A stretch of 36,673 nt of DNA from an uncultured Lachnospiraceae bacterium (GCA_949051815.1 CARQVR010000007.1:40099-76771), one strand, 5' to 3'. Shown: positions 10,188-17,947, counted from the stretch's first letter. The notes: generated from the sequence alone by a model not told the origin. Program-made: numbers and translations.

Positions 10188-10547
10188 ATGAACAGGGGTT
10201 TAAGCATAATCACGGTGTTACTGGTTCTGACTGCCGCTTTCTGTGTGAGCGGAACGGTGATGAGCAAGGAACGGAAGGACTACACGCAGGAAAATGAGAG
10301 ATATGCGCTGCTCGAGAATGCTTTCAGGGAGCGGACGAGAGGGATTCTGGAGGAGCGCGGGTATCGAAACAGCGGCGTGACGGTCACCTGGACGAGAGAG
10401 AGCGGAAGCGCGAGAAGCTATCGGGTAGAGATTCATCACAGAGGAATCGGGAATCTTTGTGATGACGAGAGGGAGAGCCTGACCGAGGCGCTGCACTCCG
10501 AGACATTCTGCAAAGAGGTGGAGGAGCTTAAGATTGTTTATACATGA
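10188..10547 (+). CDS. Small secreted or membrane-anchored protein of unknown function
   Basis: 119 residues. The first 25 residues form a hydrophobic N-terminal segment (ITVLLVLTAAFCVSG) that is either an uncleaved signal anchor or a signal peptide. The remainder is soluble, charged, rich in Arg and Glu, and contains two cysteines (in GNLCDDE and ETFCKE). No family is recognised. The start is supported by a purine-rich GGGGGTG about nine bases upstream. It stands alone: an intrinsic terminator precedes it, and the next gene begins about 280 bases later behind its own strong promoter. An inverted repeat AGTCCC/GGGACT (about 10130-10147) lies upstream, near a TATAGT that could be its -10 element. 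I cannot assign a function. Confidence 0.7.
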   Translation: MNRGLSIITVLLVLTAAFCVSGTVMSKERKDYTQENERYALLENAFRERTRGILEERGYRNSGVTVTWTRESGSARSYRVEIHHRGIGNLCDDERESLTEALHSETFCKEVEELKIVYT

Positions 10548-10584
10548 TATACGAGCGGATTCCGAAAATATCCTGTCTGTGATG

Positions 10585-10613
10585 TTGACAGATTAGAACG
10601 TTTGTTCTATAAT
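10585..10613 (+). promoter_or_regulatory. Consensus sigma-A promoter (TTGACA-17-TATAAT) with an embedded SOS box
   Basis: TTGACA at 10585-10590 and TATAAT at 10608-10613 are separated by exactly 17 bases, a perfect housekeeping promoter. The spacer ends in GAACGTTTGTTC, so a repressor bound there would block the -10/-35 region. Downstream on the same strand are the three-hairpin leader and the DUF1653, 5'-nucleotidase and SfsA::MutY genes. Confidence 0.9.
10596..10607. promoter_or_regulatory. LexA/SOS-type box 1 (GAACGTTTGTTC)
   Basis: This matches the Firmicutes LexA (DinR) pattern of GAAC, four bases, GTTC. It lies directly against the -10 element of the promoter at 10585-10613. Confidence 0.75.
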
Positions 10614-10622
10614 TAATAAAAG

Positions 10623-10634
10623 GAACAAATGTTC
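10623..10634. promoter_or_regulatory. LexA/SOS-type box 2 (GAACAAATGTTC)
   Basis: A second GAAC-N4-GTTC palindrome lies just downstream of the -10, 27 bases centre-to-centre from box 1. Two boxes bracketing one -10 element are unlikely by chance and fit tight LexA repression. Confidence 0.75.
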
Positions 10635-10652
10635 TAAACAAATGATTCTTTG

Positions 10653-10762
10653 GGAGCAGGATGCTGAGCCTGCTCCGTGGGAAAAAGAAAAGAGCCACAG
10701 TGAAAACCATTTAGGAAAGAATTGCGGAGCAATTCTTTGTCGCAGACTGTCAGGTCTGCGAC
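10653..10762 (+). other. Structured leader with three stem-loops (no gene clearly visible in 10548-10828)
   Basis: Between the SOS-type promoter and the DUF1653 gene are three perfect hairpins: GGAGCAGG/CCTGCTCC (10653-10676), AAAGAATTG/CAATTCTTT (10716-10738) and GTCGCAGAC/GTCTGCGAC (10739-10762). The last two abut with no spacer. None has a U-run, so they are not obvious terminators. They may be a leader RNA structure or REP-like intergenic repeats. A 42-codon ORF (10642-10770) spans all three but lacks a good ribosome binding site and is probably fortuitous. Confidence 0.6.
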
Positions 10763-10828
10763 GTGGATAGACATTTCAATATTTTGGGATTATACTAATA
10801 TAGAAAATTCACGAAAAAGGAGATTCCT

Positions 10829-11446
10829 ATGAGACATAATCCCAGACCACAGGAAATGTACAGGCATTTTAAGGGCAATTTATACCAGATCCGCTGTCTT
10901 GCGAAGAATAGCGAGACGAGGGAACTGATGGTGGTTTATCAGGCGATGTACGGCACTTTCGAGATATTTGTGCGGCCGCTGTCCATGTTTATGGAGGAGG
11001 TAGACCGGGAGAAATATCCCGATGCCAGACAGAGATACCGCTTTGAGCTGCTGCTGGATATGGAGGACGAGGAAGCGGCCTCTTTGCCGGAACTTTCCGG
11101 GCAGGAGGAGACAGCCGGTTTATCCGCAGGTGCGGCCAAAGATAAGCGGACGGCGGATTGTGTCACAGCGGATGTCATACCCGAAACTGTGCCGGTCGAG
11201 ACAGAGCCGGAGGAAGAACAACTGAATATTGATCCTCTGGTGTTGGCGTTTCTTGACGCGGATTCCTATGAACAGAGGCTTATGATTCTCGATTCCCTCC
11301 ACAACCGGATCACGGACAGCATGATTAATACCATGGCGGTAGCGTCGGATCTGGAGATCAAGGAGGGAGATCTGGAGGACAGATATCTGGAACTCCGGAA
11401 TTGTCTGCGCACATTTGAAAAATTCGAGTGCAACAGGTTGAGATAA
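10829..11446 (+). CDS. DUF1653-domain protein
   Basis: 205 residues. Residues about 10-70 carry the DUF1653 signature (HFKG, then VVYQAMYG, then VRPLSMFMEEV), a small domain found alone in many bacteria with no established activity. The middle (about 75-140) is an acidic, low-complexity linker. Residues about 140-205 (NIDPLVLAFLDA onward) look like a helical extension that is common in clostridial homologues. A good AAGGAG lies seven bases before the ATG. It is the first gene after the two-box SOS-type promoter and is followed after 58 bases by the 5'-nucleotidase, so it is probably the first cistron of that operon. Function is unknown; a link to DNA damage is inferred only from the promoter. 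Confidence 0.85.
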   Translation: MRHNPRPQEMYRHFKGNLYQIRCLAKNSETRELMVVYQAMYGTFEIFVRPLSMFMEEVDREKYPDARQRYRFELLLDMEDEEAASLPELSGQEETAGLSAGAAKDKRTADCVTADVIPETVPVETEPEEEQLNIDPLVLAFLDADSYEQRLMILDSLHNRITDSMINTMAVASDLEIKEGDLEDRYLELRNCLRTFEKFECNRLR

Positions 11447-11504
11447 GCCGCTTTCTGTACGAACCGCAAGCCCCCGCCGGAGAGATCCCGGATGGGGGTG
11501 CTTT

Positions 11505-12446
11505 ATGGCTTACGAACTGGAAAACAAACTTGTGGTGGGCGTTTCGTCCAGAACGTTGTTTGATCTGACATTTGAAAACAAAATATTTGAAGAAGAGGGC
11601 ATGGAGGCGTACAGCCGCTATCAGGTGGAGCATGAGGACGAATTGCTCCGTCCCGGTCCCGGCTTTCCGCTGGTGCGGGCGTTGTTGCATTTGAATGAGC
11701 TGCCGGGTATGGAAGGGCGTGTGGAAGTGATCATTATGTCCAGAAACAGTCCGGACACATCGCTTCGTGTCTTTAAGGCGATCAGGCATTACGGCCTGCG
11801 CATTACACGGGCAGTATTGTCCGGGGGAGCACCGCTTGCCCCGTATCTGACAGCATTTAAGACAGATCTCTTTCTGTCGGCATGGGAGGAGGATGTACAG
11901 CGTGCCATCGACTCGAATATTGCGGCGGGCATTATCTGTACGGAAGGAATTTCGACCTATGACTGTGATCACAGGATCAGACAGATCAGAGTGGCATTCG
12001 ATGGCGACGCGGTACTATTTTCAGACGAGTCCGAGAGAATTTTTCAGGAGCAGGGTCTGGAGGCATTCGAGGAAAACGAGAGACGGAATGCGGATAACCC
12101 TTTGCAGGCCGGACCTTTTGCCAGATTTTTGAAAACATTGTCGGAACTTCAAAATAATTACCCGGAAGAAGAAAGCCCGATCAGAACCGCGCTTGTCACC
12201 ACAAGGTGCGCGCCGGCTCACGAGCGCGTTATCCGCACGCTGCGGGCGTGGGATGTGCGCATTGACGAGGTGTTTTTTCTGGGAGGAATACAGAAGAAGG
12301 ACGTGCTGCATGCATTCGGTGCGCATATCTTTTTTGACGATCAGTCTGCCCACACGCTTCCGGCTTCCGAGGTGGTGCCCTCTGCCCGGGTTCCCTATAA
12401 AAACACAGAAGCCGCAGGGGAGACAGAGGAGAAGGACAGCAGTTAA
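11505..12446 (+). CDS. 5'-nucleotidase, cytosolic cN-I-like family
   Basis: 313 residues, about the family's usual length. The N-terminus reads VVGVSSRTLFDL, close to the SSRALFDL signature of cytosolic 5'-nucleotidase I-type proteins. Residues 163-173 contain FDGDAVLFSDE, the acidic DxD segment conserved in this family. The expected reaction is dephosphorylation of (deoxy)nucleoside monophosphates in the cytoplasm. A GC-rich inverted repeat (CCCCCgCCGG/CCGGatGGGGG, about 11470-11500) includes the presumed ribosome binding site GGGGGTG and could mask it. The gene lies between DUF1653 and SfsA::MutY on the same strand. Substrate choice cannot be read from sequence; nucleotide-pool cleaning during DNA damage is an inference from context. 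Confidence 0.88.
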   Translation: MAYELENKLVVGVSSRTLFDLTFENKIFEEEGMEAYSRYQVEHEDELLRPGPGFPLVRALLHLNELPGMEGRVEVIIMSRNSPDTSLRVFKAIRHYGLRITRAVLSGGAPLAPYLTAFKTDLFLSAWEEDVQRAIDSNIAAGIICTEGISTYDCDHRIRQIRVAFDGDAVLFSDESERIFQEQGLEAFEENERRNADNPLQAGPFARFLKTLSELQNNYPEEESPIRTALVTTRCAPAHERVIRTLRAWDVRIDEVFFLGGIQKKDVLHAFGAHIFFDDQSAHTLPASEVVPSARVPYKNTEAAGETEEKDSS

Positions 12447-12497
12447 AAGGGCCTGACGGCCCGGCCGTGTATGGTAACGCTAAAGGAATATTACAAT

Positions 12498-14261
12498 ATG
12501 AAGTATACAGAGATTGTTTCCGCTGAATTTATAGAGCGGCCAAACCGGTTTATCGCCTATGTGGATCTGATGGGCGTGCGGACGAAGGTGCATGTGAAAA
12601 ATACAGGCAGGTGCAGGGAGCTTCTGACGGATCATGCCAGAGTGTATCTGGAGAAGAGCGGCAACGCCTCACGCGCCACCGCATATGATCTTGTGGCGGT
12701 GGAGAAGGACGGGCGTCTGGTCAATATGGACTCCAATGCACCGAACAAGGCGGCAGGCGAATGGCTGCGGGCGGGTGGACTTTACAGGGACGTCAGTCTG
12801 GTCCGGCCGGAGAAGACCTTTGGCAGTTCCCGGTTTGATTTCTATGTGGAAAGCGAATCCGGAAGGAAGGCTTATATCGAGGTAAAGGGCGTGACTTTAG
12901 AGCGGGAAGGCGTGGCGGCGTTTCCCGACGCGCCCTCCGAACGTGCGGTTAAGCATGTGGAGGAGCTGATTGAGGCCCGCAGGCAGGGATATGAGGCGTA
13001 TCTTCTGTTTGTGATCCAGATGAAAGGCGTTTGTTTTGTGGAGCCAAATTGGGATACCCAGCCGGCTTTTGGAGAGGCGCTTAAGCTGGCGAGAAGAGCG
13101 GGTGTGAGGCTGCTTGCCTATGATTGTCTGGTGAGGGAGGACAGTATGGAACTGGATGCCCCGCTGCCTGTGTTTCTGGACAGTCTGGACAGAATCGCCA
13201 GGCCTCTGCTTGCATGGTATGACGCGGGCAGACGCATCCTGCCGTGGCGGGAGGAGCCGACCCCCTATCATGTGTGGCTTTCGGAGATCATGCTGCAGCA
13301 GACAAGAGTGGAGGCGGTGAAACCCTATTACGACCGTTTTTTACAGGCGCTGCCTGATATACGGAGTCTGGCGGACGTGGAGGAGGAGAGACTTCTCAAA
13401 CTGTGGGAAGGTCTTGGGTATTATAACCGGGCCAGAAATCTGAAAAGCGCGGCGCAGATCCTCGTTTCGGAGTACGGAGGAGAGATGCCTGATGATTATG
13501 AGAAGATTCAGGCGCTGCCGGGGATCGGCAGCTATACGGCGGGAGCCATCGCTTCCATCGCATTCGGCCGGCCCTATCCTGCGGTGGACGGTAACGTACT
13601 GCGGATTCTTTCAAGACTTCGGAGTGACGACCGGGATATTCTGAATGCGAAGGTGAAGAAAGCGGTGGAGGACGAACTGCTTGACGTGATGCCAGAGGAC
13701 CGGCCCGGCGACTTCAATCAGGCGCTCATGGAGCTTGGCGCGATGGTGTGCATACCGAACGGCGCGCCTAAGTGCGGGGAATGTCCGTGGATGGAACTGT
13801 GCCTTGCGAGAGCGGAGGGACGGACGGCGGAATTTCCGAAGAAGGCGAAAAAGAAACCGAGAAGTATTGAGAAAAAAACGATTCTGGTGATACAGGACGC
13901 AGAGCGGGTGGCGCTGCGTAAGAGGCCGGAGAAGGGGCTTTTGGCAGGTATGTATGAATTTCCTTCTCTGGAGGGACACTGTGAGGAGGCGGAGGTATCC
14001 GCTTATCTCAAGGAGATTGGCCTTTTGCCCATCAGAATAAGAAAACTTCCGCCTGCGAAGCATGTGTTTACCCATAAAGAATGGCATATGACGGGGTATT
14101 TAATCCGGGTGGATGAGCTTGCGGCGATGGGGCAGGAGCCGGAGGGCTTCGTCTTTGTGGAGCCGGAGCAGACGCGGACAGACTACCCGATTCCCTCAGC
14201 CTTTGCAGCCTATGCTGAACGGGTGGAGATGAGAAGGGGGAAGGAAGCGCGGCTGCTGTGA
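12498..14261 (+). CDS. mutY: SfsA nuclease domain fused to A/G-specific adenine glycosylase MutY
   Basis: One uninterrupted frame of 587 codons (596 if the in-frame ATG at 12471 is used). The 12498 start is preferred because AAGGA lies upstream and MKYTEIVSAEFIERPNRFIA matches an SfsA N-terminus. Residues 1-230 are a full SfsA domain (HVKNTGRC near 33, then a PD-(D/E)XK-like D near 114 and EVKG near 130). Residues about 235-587 are MutY: PWR near 249, the catalytic Glu in LSEIMLQQT near 262, helix-hairpin-helix LPGIGSYTAGAIA near 340, Asp in AVDGN near 363, a four-cysteine cluster (C-X7-C-X2-C-X5-C) near 418, and a NUDIX-like 8-oxoG recognition domain after about 465. MutY removes adenine opposite 8-oxoguanine. 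SfsA proteins bind DNA and have a reported nuclease fold. It is the third gene after the SOS-type promoter. Confidence 0.93.
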   Translation: MKYTEIVSAEFIERPNRFIAYVDLMGVRTKVHVKNTGRCRELLTDHARVYLEKSGNASRATAYDLVAVEKDGRLVNMDSNAPNKAAGEWLRAGGLYRDVSLVRPEKTFGSSRFDFYVESESGRKAYIEVKGVTLEREGVAAFPDAPSERAVKHVEELIEARRQGYEAYLLFVIQMKGVCFVEPNWDTQPAFGEALKLARRAGVRLLAYDCLVREDSMELDAPLPVFLDSLDRIARPLLAWYDAGRRILPWREEPTPYHVWLSEIMLQQTRVEAVKPYYDRFLQALPDIRSLADVEEERLLKLWEGLGYYNRARNLKSAAQILVSEYGGEMPDDYEKIQALPGIGSYTAGAIASIAFGRPYPAVDGNVLRILSRLRSDDRDILNAKVKKAVEDELLDVMPEDRPGDFNQALMELGAMVCIPNGAPKCGECPWMELCLARAEGRTAEFPKKAKKKPRSIEKKTILVIQDAERVALRKRPEKGLLAGMYEFPSLEGHCEEAEVSAYLKEIGLLPIRIRKLPPAKHVFTHKEWHMTGYLIRVDELAAMGQEPEGFVFVEPEQTRTDYPIPSAFAAYAERVEMRRGKEARLL

Positions 14262-14328
14262 GGCCGGATGCAGGAATGTAAAAATAAGGAAAACATAAGA
14301 ATTTTGAAAGAATATACGGGGAATTATA

Positions 14329-14337
14329 TGCTAGAAT
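14329..14337 (+). promoter_or_regulatory. Probable extended -10 promoter of the glycosyltransferase gene
   Basis: TGCTAGAAT fits an extended -10 (TGN plus a TATAAT-like hexamer) about 68 bases before the GT2 start. A TTGAAA lies too far upstream (22 bases) to be an ideal -35. Confidence 0.4.
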
Positions 14338-14404
14338 AGACAAAGACTGTTTAGCGGGAAACGATTTACAGAATCAGAAATGAGAAAGGTATGGATATTT
14401 TGGC

Positions 14405-15430
14405 ATGAAATTATTATCTGTAGCAATACCCTGTTATAATTCGGAGAAATATATGAAGAAGTGCATTGAGTCGCTGCTGCCCGGAGGCGAGGATGTGGAG
14501 ATACTGATAGTGGACGACGGCTCCACTGACGGGACGGGAGAGATCGCGGACGCTTACGAGAGACTCTATCCATCCATCGTTAAGGCGATCCATAAGAAAA
14601 ACGGCGGGCACGGCTCCGCTGTAAATGCAGGGCTTTCCTGCGCATCCGGTCTCTTTTATAAGGTGGTGGACAGCGACGACTGGGTGAAAGAGAGCGCTTA
14701 CCTGAAAATTCTTGAGACGCTGCGGGACATCGTTGCGGGAGATACCACACTCGACATGCTGATCAGCAACTTTGTCTATGAAAAGGAAGGTGAAAAGAAG
14801 CATAAGGTGATGAAATACCGCCATGCGCTTCCGCAGGACCGGATATTTGGCTGGAATGATGTGAAGCATTTTCATAAGGGGCAGTACATTCTTATGCATT
14901 CCGTTATTTTCCGCACGAAACTCCTTCGGGAGTGTGGGCTGGAACTGCCGGAAAACACCTTCTATGTGGATAATATTTTCGTGTTTGAGCCGCTGCCTTT
15001 CGTGAAAAACATGTATTATCTCGATGTGAATTTTTATCGCTATTATATAGGCAGAGAAGGCCAGTCGGTCAACGAGGAAGTAATGATCGGCAGGATAGAC
15101 CAGCAGATTAAAGTGAATAAAATCATGATAGACTATCTCGTGGATAAAAAGGCGAAGATCTGCGCGAAGAGCAAGCTGAAAAAATATATGATTAACTATC
15201 TGGAAATTATCACGGTTATTTCTTCTATCATGCTCATACGCTCCGGCACGGAGGAAAATCTGGAGAAGAAAGCGGAGCTTTGGACGTATATCAGGCAAAA
15301 GGATATCGGCCTGTATATGAGACTGCGTTACGGGGTGCTCGGCAATTCCATGAACCTGCCGGGAAAAGGCGGCAGAAAGATATCCGTGGAGAGCTACAAG
15401 ATCTGCAGGCGGTTTTTTAAGTTCAATTAG
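14405..15430 (+). CDS. Family 2 glycosyltransferase
   Basis: 341 residues. The N-terminal 110 residues are a GT-A catalytic domain: SVAIPCYNSEKY at the start, VDDGSTDGT near 37-45 (nucleotide-binding Asp), the NGGHGSAVNAGL segment near 65-76, and the metal-binding DSDDW near 93-97. The C-terminal part is largely helical with no clear membrane span, so it probably works on the cytoplasmic face transferring a sugar from a nucleotide donor to a lipid or polysaccharide acceptor. The acceptor is unknown. No other polysaccharide genes adjoin it. The stop codon is followed by an in-phase 30-bp duplication of the gene's last codons, then a terminator shared with the convergent PAP2 gene. Confidence 0.9.
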   Translation: MKLLSVAIPCYNSEKYMKKCIESLLPGGEDVEILIVDDGSTDGTGEIADAYERLYPSIVKAIHKKNGGHGSAVNAGLSCASGLFYKVVDSDDWVKESAYLKILETLRDIVAGDTTLDMLISNFVYEKEGEKKHKVMKYRHALPQDRIFGWNDVKHFHKGQYILMHSVIFRTKLLRECGLELPENTFYVDNIFVFEPLPFVKNMYYLDVNFYRYYIGREGQSVNEEVMIGRIDQQIKVNKIMIDYLVDKKAKICAKSKLKKYMINYLEIITVISSIMLIRSGTEENLEKKAELWTYIRQKDIGLYMRLRYGVLGNSMNLPGKGGRKISVESYKICRRFFKFN

Positions 15431-15481
15431 AGAAAACTTGGTTAACATAAGTTTAATTAAAGAAAGCCCGGTTAACAAAAC
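15422..15481 (+). repeat. 30-bp tandem duplication of the glycosyltransferase tail including the stop
   Basis: Units 15422-15451 and 15452-15481 match at 23 of 30 positions. The first contains Phe-Asn-stop (TTC AAT TAG), the real gene end; the second contains the same codons in the same phase (TTT AAT TAA). Both contain a GGTTAACA motif. Confidence 0.7.
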
Positions 15482-15532
15482 GAAATTATAAAAGCGCAAT
15501 TAAAAACGCAATAACGCAATAAAAGAAAGAAG

Positions 15533-15572
15533 AGGGTGCCCCTCAGTCATTTCATGACTTTGGGACACCCTC
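15533..15572. terminator. Bidirectional terminator-like hairpin between convergent genes
   Basis: AGGGTG..AGTCAT pairs with ATGACT..CACCCT in a long imperfect stem with a short TTC loop. It lies between the end of the GT2 gene and the end of the minus-strand PAP2 gene, as expected for a shared terminator. U-runs are weak on both sides. Confidence 0.65.
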
Positions 15573-15606
15573 CATGATTTCCGGAGTGTTGCTGCCAGCG
15601 GTGACT

Positions 15607-16305
15607 CTATACGAGCGTACCGGGTTTGTGTTTGCGCTTGCGTTGTACGCCGTGGTAAAAATGGAGGAGCACATCGGAGCGGTATACGATACCGTACATC
15701 ACGGCGGCCATAATAAAGGCAGTGGTCACGTCGAAGACGGAGTGCTGCTTGATAAACATGGTTGACAAAACAATCGAAGCGCACAGGATAAAGGAACCAA
15801 TGCGGATCCCCTTTTTCTTTTCCAGCCGCGCACTCTTCATAACCGCGATGTGGCAGCCGAGAGAGTTATACACGTGAATGCTGGGCCAGAGGTTTGTCGG
15901 CGTATCCGCACGGTAAAGCGAAGATACCAGTCTCGTGCAGATGTTATCTCTGGGCATAACGACGGGACGAAGATCGTGTCCGTTTGGCCAGAGGGTGCTG
16001 ACGATCAGAAATACGGTCATTCCCGTAAAAAGGAAGGTGCACGCCCTGAAATAGTCGTCTTTATCCCGGAAGAAAAAGTAGACCACTACCACGGCGACAT
16101 AGGCGAACCATAACAAGTAGGGGATGACAAACGCTTCGCAGAAAGGAATAAAGTCATCCGGTCTGAAATGAATCAGCCGGTAGTGGCTGGTTACTGTTTT
16201 TTCCAGATAGGTGAACCACTGCATATACACGATCCCGTAAAGGATGAGCGGCAGTGCATGTCTGTATTTTTGCCAGAGGTTTTCAAGTTTCTTTTTCATT
16301 TTCAT
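15607..16305 (-). CDS. PAP2-family membrane phosphatase
   Basis: 232 residues with about six hydrophobic membrane segments and a basic N-terminus. Two phosphatase motifs are visible: PSIHVYNS near 140-147 (family PSGH) and KQHSVFDV near 185-192 (family SRxxxxxHxxxD, of which His and Asp remain). An Arg-Pro pair (LRPV) upstream fits the first motif. Such enzymes dephosphorylate lipid phosphates such as undecaprenyl pyrophosphate, phosphatidic acid or inositol-phosphate lipids at the membrane. The substrate cannot be told here. The start has GAGGA nine bases upstream. The gene is convergent with the GT2 gene. Replacement of PSGH by PSIH is a deviation also seen in inositol phosphorylceramide synthase-like members. 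Confidence 0.8.
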   Translation of the reverse strand: MKMKKKLENLWQKYRHALPLILYGIVYMQWFTYLEKTVTSHYRLIHFRPDDFIPFCEAFVIPYLLWFAYVAVVVVYFFFRDKDDYFRACTFLFTGMTVFLIVSTLWPNGHDLRPVVMPRDNICTRLVSSLYRADTPTNLWPSIHVYNSLGCHIAVMKSARLEKKKGIRIGSFILCASIVLSTMFIKQHSVFDVTTAFIMAAVMYGIVYRSDVLLHFYHGVQRKRKHKPGTLV

Positions 16306-16706
16306 ATATAGAGTTCCTCATTTTGCCGGTCAGCCGGATGGCTCTGCTGCCGGTATGCTGTATCCTTTCAGACGGAAAGCATTCATCCGTCCGATTTCCT
16401 GATGACATGTTTCATCATAGCAGATAAAGGGGAAAAGTCAAAATAAGATTTCCATAAAGTTTTCTTAATTTTCCATAAAAATCTGTCCAATCTGTCAAAG
16501 ATATATTGCGGGCGGGGCAGTTTCCGCAGTTTCCGCGGTGAAACATAAATTTTGTTTGCAATACATAGCATAATACTTTATAATATTGTTTTGAAATTGC
16601 CTCTATATTATTTATACATATTTATACAGTTATATAAATTATATAAATATAGAGGGAATAGATGAGAGTATAAGGGTGGAAACTATCAGAAAGGCGGGAA
16701 CGAGGA
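16306..16706. other. AT-rich intergenic region upstream of glyA and of the PAP2 gene
   Basis: No ORF here is convincing. It holds the divergent control regions of the PAP2 gene and glyA. The best glyA promoter is TTTGCA (16555-16560), 18 bases, TATAAT (16579-16584). The stretch 16600-16660 is almost entirely A and T. I see no riboswitch-like conserved core. Confidence 0.5.
16555..16584 (+). promoter_or_regulatory. Probable glyA promoter (TTTGCA-18-TATAAT)
   Basis: A perfect -10 and a moderate -35 about 125 bases before glyA, leaving an AT-rich untranslated leader. Confidence 0.5.
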
Positions 16707-17945
16707 ATGTATTCATTGGATGAGGTAAGAAATGTTGATCCGGAGATTGCGCAGGCGATTGTGGACGAGCAGAACAGACAAAATTCACATATTGAGCTGA
16801 TTGCTTCTGAAAACTGGGTGAGTAAGGCGGTTATGGCGGCTATGGGCAGCCCTCTTACGAATAAATATGCAGAGGGGTATCCGGGCAAGAGATATTACGG
16901 CGGCTGCGAGTGCGTGGACGTGGTGGAGGAGATTGCCAGGGACCGCGCGAAAGAGCTTTTTGGCTGTGAGTATGTTAATGTGCAGCCTCATTCCGGCGCG
17001 CAGGCGAACATGGCGGTTTTCTTCGCAGTATTGGAGCCGGGCGATACCTTCATGGGTATGAATCTGGATCACGGCGGCCATCTTTCCCACGGTTCACCGG
17101 TCAACATGTCGGGCAAGTATTTCAAGTGCGTGCCCTACGGTGTCAATGACGACGGGTTCCTCGATTACGATCATGTGAGAAAAATTGCACTGGAGTGCAA
17201 ACCGAAGATGATTGTGGCTGGCGCGTCCGCTTATGCCAGAACCATTGATTTCAAGAAATTCAGGGAGATTGCAGACGAGGTCGGCGCGGTGCTGATGGTT
17301 GATATCGCGCATATCGCCGGACTTGTGGCGGCAGGGCTTCATCCGAGTCCCGTTCCCTATGCCCATGTAACGACGACCACCACCCATAAGACCCTGCGCG
17401 GTCCCCGCGGCGGCATGATTATGTCCAGTCAGGAAGTGGCGGATAAATATAACTTCAACAAGGCTATTTTCCCAGGGACACAGGGCGGGCCGCTGATGCA
17501 TGTGATCGCGGCGAAGGCGGTGTGCTTCAAGGAGGCGCTTTCCGATGACTTTAAGGTGTACATGAAGAATGTGGCGGATAATGCGCAGGCGCTCTGCAAG
17601 GCATTGCAGGCGAGAGACATCCGCATTGTTTCCGGCGGTACGGACAATCATCTGATGCTGGTAGATCTGACCAATTATGACCTGACGGGAAAAGCGCTTG
17701 AGAAGCTGCTTGACGAGGCGCATATCACGGCCAACAAGAATACCATCCCCAACGATCCGAAGTCTCCTTTTGTGACAAGCGGCATCCGTCTGGGTACGCC
17801 GGCAGCCACTTCACGAGGGTTAAATACGGTGGATATGGAACAGGTGGCGGAGGCCGTTTCCATTGTTATTAAGGAAGGGGAAGCAGGCATCGGCAAGGCG
17901 CAGGCCATTATCAAGACGCTGACGGATAAGTATCCGCTGGTATAA
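16707..17945 (+). CDS. glyA: Serine hydroxymethyltransferase
   Basis: 412 residues, the normal bacterial length. The enzyme converts serine and tetrahydrofolate to glycine and 5,10-methylenetetrahydrofolate using pyridoxal phosphate in the cytoplasm. The PLP lysine is Lys228 in TTTTHKTLRGPRGG. Other hallmarks are IELIASENWVS near the N-terminus, TNKYAEGYPGKRYYGGCE near 50-68, VNVQPHSGAQAN near 90, and IRLGTPAATSRG near 365. The start follows GCGGGAACGAGG. The next gene (hom) is 137 bases downstream on the same strand, behind two intergenic hairpins, so the genes may be partly co-transcribed. Confidence 0.98.
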   Translation: MYSLDEVRNVDPEIAQAIVDEQNRQNSHIELIASENWVSKAVMAAMGSPLTNKYAEGYPGKRYYGGCECVDVVEEIARDRAKELFGCEYVNVQPHSGAQANMAVFFAVLEPGDTFMGMNLDHGGHLSHGSPVNMSGKYFKCVPYGVNDDGFLDYDHVRKIALECKPKMIVAGASAYARTIDFKKFREIADEVGAVLMVDIAHIAGLVAAGLHPSPVPYAHVTTTTTHKTLRGPRGGMIMSSQEVADKYNFNKAIFPGTQGGPLMHVIAAKAVCFKEALSDDFKVYMKNVADNAQALCKALQARDIRIVSGGTDNHLMLVDLTNYDLTGKALEKLLDEAHITANKNTIPNDPKSPFVTSGIRLGTPAATSRGLNTVDMEQVAEAVSIVIKEGEAGIGKAQAIIKTLTDKYPLV

Positions 17946-17947
17946 GT

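Noticed and set aside
10642..10770. 42-codon ORF as a firm SOS-induced peptide
   Set aside because: No ribosome binding site and a sequence dominated by hairpin repeats; kept only as a question in the leader finding.
14414..15499. 361-codon minus-strand ORF
   Set aside because: It is fully antisense to a clear GT2 gene and has the His/Ile-rich composition of a reverse frame.
16600..16706. Glycine or other riboswitch in the glyA leader
   Set aside because: The leader is almost all A and T and lacks any conserved aptamer core I can recognise.
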